Under the pieces are notes generated by a model, which saw only the letters and a program-made list of their open reading frames with translations, ran no database searches and had not been told where the DNA came from. A stretch of 64,000 nt of DNA from Sinomonas humi (GTDB taxonomy: Bacteria > Actinomycetota > Actinomycetes > Actinomycetales > Micrococcaceae): the NCBI RefSeq assembly GCF_000802235.1, contig NZ_JTDL01000037.1, positions 186,001-250,000 on the forward strand, in the 5' to 3' direction. Below are positions 63,163-64,000 of this stretch, piece by piece (within the stretch, counting starts at the first letter, position 1; the number at the start of each line of letters is the position of its first letter). Both the position numbers and the translations under genes were made by a program.

Positions 63163-63570
63163 TTCGGGTACGCCAACTCCCACCCACAACCGTCTCCGGT
63201 ACGCCAACTCCCGCCCAAAACCGTCTCGGGTACGCCAACTCCCGCCCAAAACCGTCTCGGGTACGCCAACTCCCACCCACAACCGTCTCGGGTACGCCAA
63301 CTCCCGCCCACAACCGTCTCGGGTACGCCAACTCCCAGCCACAACCGTCTCGGGTACGCCAACTCCCGCCCAAAACCGTCTCGGGTACGCCAACTCGCAG
63401 CGGCAGCTGAGCCGTGCCGCGAGTTGGCGTACCCGAAACGACGGAGACGGAAAGTTGGCGTACCCGAAACGACGAAGACGGAAAGTTGGCGTACCCGAAA
63501 CGACGAAGACGGAAAGTTGGCGTACCCGAAACGACGGAGACGGAAAGTTGGCGTATCCGAAACGAGTAGG
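63163..63570. repeat. 31-bp-period tandem array that inverts midway (8 + 5 copies)
   Basis: The word GTACGCCAACT appears eight times from 63168 to about 63395 at 31-bp steps. It then appears as its inverse AGTTGGCGTAC five times from 63422 to about 63556, again at 31-bp steps. Between the arms lies GCAGCGGCAGCTGAGCCGTG. Spacer words differ: CCCGCCCAAAACCGTCTCGG in the left arm, CCGAAACGACGGAGACGGAA in the right. The inner copies can fold into a long hairpin. The array fills the 450-base convergent gap between the DinB gene and glmS. Confidence 0.95.
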
Positions 63571-63596
63571 CGGGCGGGCTATTCGACGGGACCGAC

Positions 63597-64000
63597 CTAT
63601 TCGACTGTGACCGACTTGGCCAGGTTGCGCGGCTGGTCCACGTCGAAGCCCTTCGCTGCCGCGAGCTCGGCGGCGAAGATCTGCAGCGGGACGGTCGTGA
63701 GCAGCGGCATGAGCAGCGGCGGCGTTTCGGGCACGTACACGACGTGCTCGGCATACTCGCGCACAGCTTCGTCGCCCTCCTCGGCGATCACGAGAGTGCG
63801 CGCCCCGCGGGCCCGTACCTCCTGAATGTTGGAGACAACCTTCGAGTGCAGCGAATCACGGCCTCGCGGCGACGGCACGACGACGAACACCGGCTGACCC
63901 GCGTCAATGAGCGCGATCGGCCCGTGCTTGAGCTCGCCAGCAGCAAAACCCTCTGCGTGCAGGTACGCGATCTCCTTGAGCTTGAGCGCTCCTTCAAGTG
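63597..64000 (-). CDS. glmS: Glutamine-fructose-6-phosphate aminotransferase, C-terminal part (5' end outside window)
   Basis: The last 134 codons of GlmS are present. The isomerase domain shows EGALKLKEIAYLHAEGF followed by AAGELKHGPIALID near the window edge, then VFVVVPSPRGRDSLHSKVVSN, and the C-terminal signature PRNLAKSVTVE. GlmS makes glucosamine 6-phosphate, the entry to UDP-GlcNAc, peptidoglycan and mycothiol. Its N-terminal glutaminase domain lies outside. The gene ends 26 bases from the repeat array. Confidence 0.95.
   Translation of the reverse strand, partial: LEGALKLKEIAYLHAEGFAAGELKHGPIALIDAGQPVFVVVPSPRGRDSLHSKVVSNIQEVRARGARTLVIAEEGDEAVREYAEHVVYVPETPPLLMPLLTTVPLQIFAAELAAAKGFDVDQPRNLAKSVTVE

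Noticed and set aside
63163-63570. Possible CRISPR array
   Set aside because: The 31-bp period leaves no unique spacers of CRISPR size; the units are near-identical throughout, the orientation flips, and no cas gene is nearby.

Overview
The window is high-GC DNA with actinobacterial character, most like a member of the Micrococcaceae (Arthrobacter/Sinomonas-like). This is inferred from mycothiol genes (ino1, mshA, a DinB/mycothiol-transferase-type protein), a groES-groEL operon with CIRCE operators and a His-ended GroEL, the order tsaD-rimI-tsaB-tsaE-alr, the group nnr-acpS-glmS, many GTG/TTG starts and frequent 4-base gene overlaps. No rRNA, tRNA, insertion sequence, CRISPR array or prophage was recognised.

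Layout. 0-8.4 kb: housekeeping genes on the minus strand (SURF1, a PTS EIIA, glpD, guaB3, guaB, groEL, groES and a small membrane protein). 8.5-15.4 kb: a THUMP-like methyltransferase, an AroE-like dehydrogenase, an AidB-like acyl-CoA dehydrogenase, an AbiEi/DUF559-type protein between direct repeats, and a YbdK-type ligase. 15.4-19.6 kb: alr-tsaE-tsaB-rimI-tsaD operon (t6A tRNA modification, S18 acetylation, D-alanine). 19.7-22.7 kb: mshA and fhs. 22.9-30.1 kb: an accessory catabolic island. It has a GntR/FCD regulator, a hydantoin-racemase-like protein, a hydantoinase/dihydropyrimidinase-like amidohydrolase and an arylmalonate-decarboxylase-like protein on the minus strand, and a divergent MFS transporter and amidase. 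30.2-33.2 kb: ino1, small membrane proteins and an aldo/keto reductase. 33.3-42.2 kb: glgX-glgX-treY-treZ operon that makes trehalose from glycogen-like glucan.

42.7-60 kb is a surface polysaccharide locus. An ABC flippase candidate, six glycosyltransferases, a polymerase/ligase, a CMP-nonulosonate synthetase (NeuA-like), a three-domain NeuB-like synthase and a candidate nonulosonate transferase form one tightly overlapping minus-strand operon. On the plus strand stand a polyprenyl glycosylphosphotransferase and galE, which would start the chain and supply UDP-galactose. 60-64 kb: a Tat-exported protein, bifunctional nnr, acpS, a DinB protein and the 3' part of glmS.

The most notable signals are these. 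(1) The nonulosonic acid module has a CBS-NeuB-SAF-TIM-barrel fusion and a neighbouring protein carrying all three motif types of bacterial sialyltransferases. (2) Short tandem repeats, different at each locus, fill several convergent gene junctions and include a 31-bp-period array that reverses orientation halfway. (3) Paired GGGATCCC operator-like palindromes, spaced 13 bp centre to centre, lie between two mirror-image promoters in the catabolic island. (4) The hydantoin-racemase-like protein lacks both expected catalytic cysteines.
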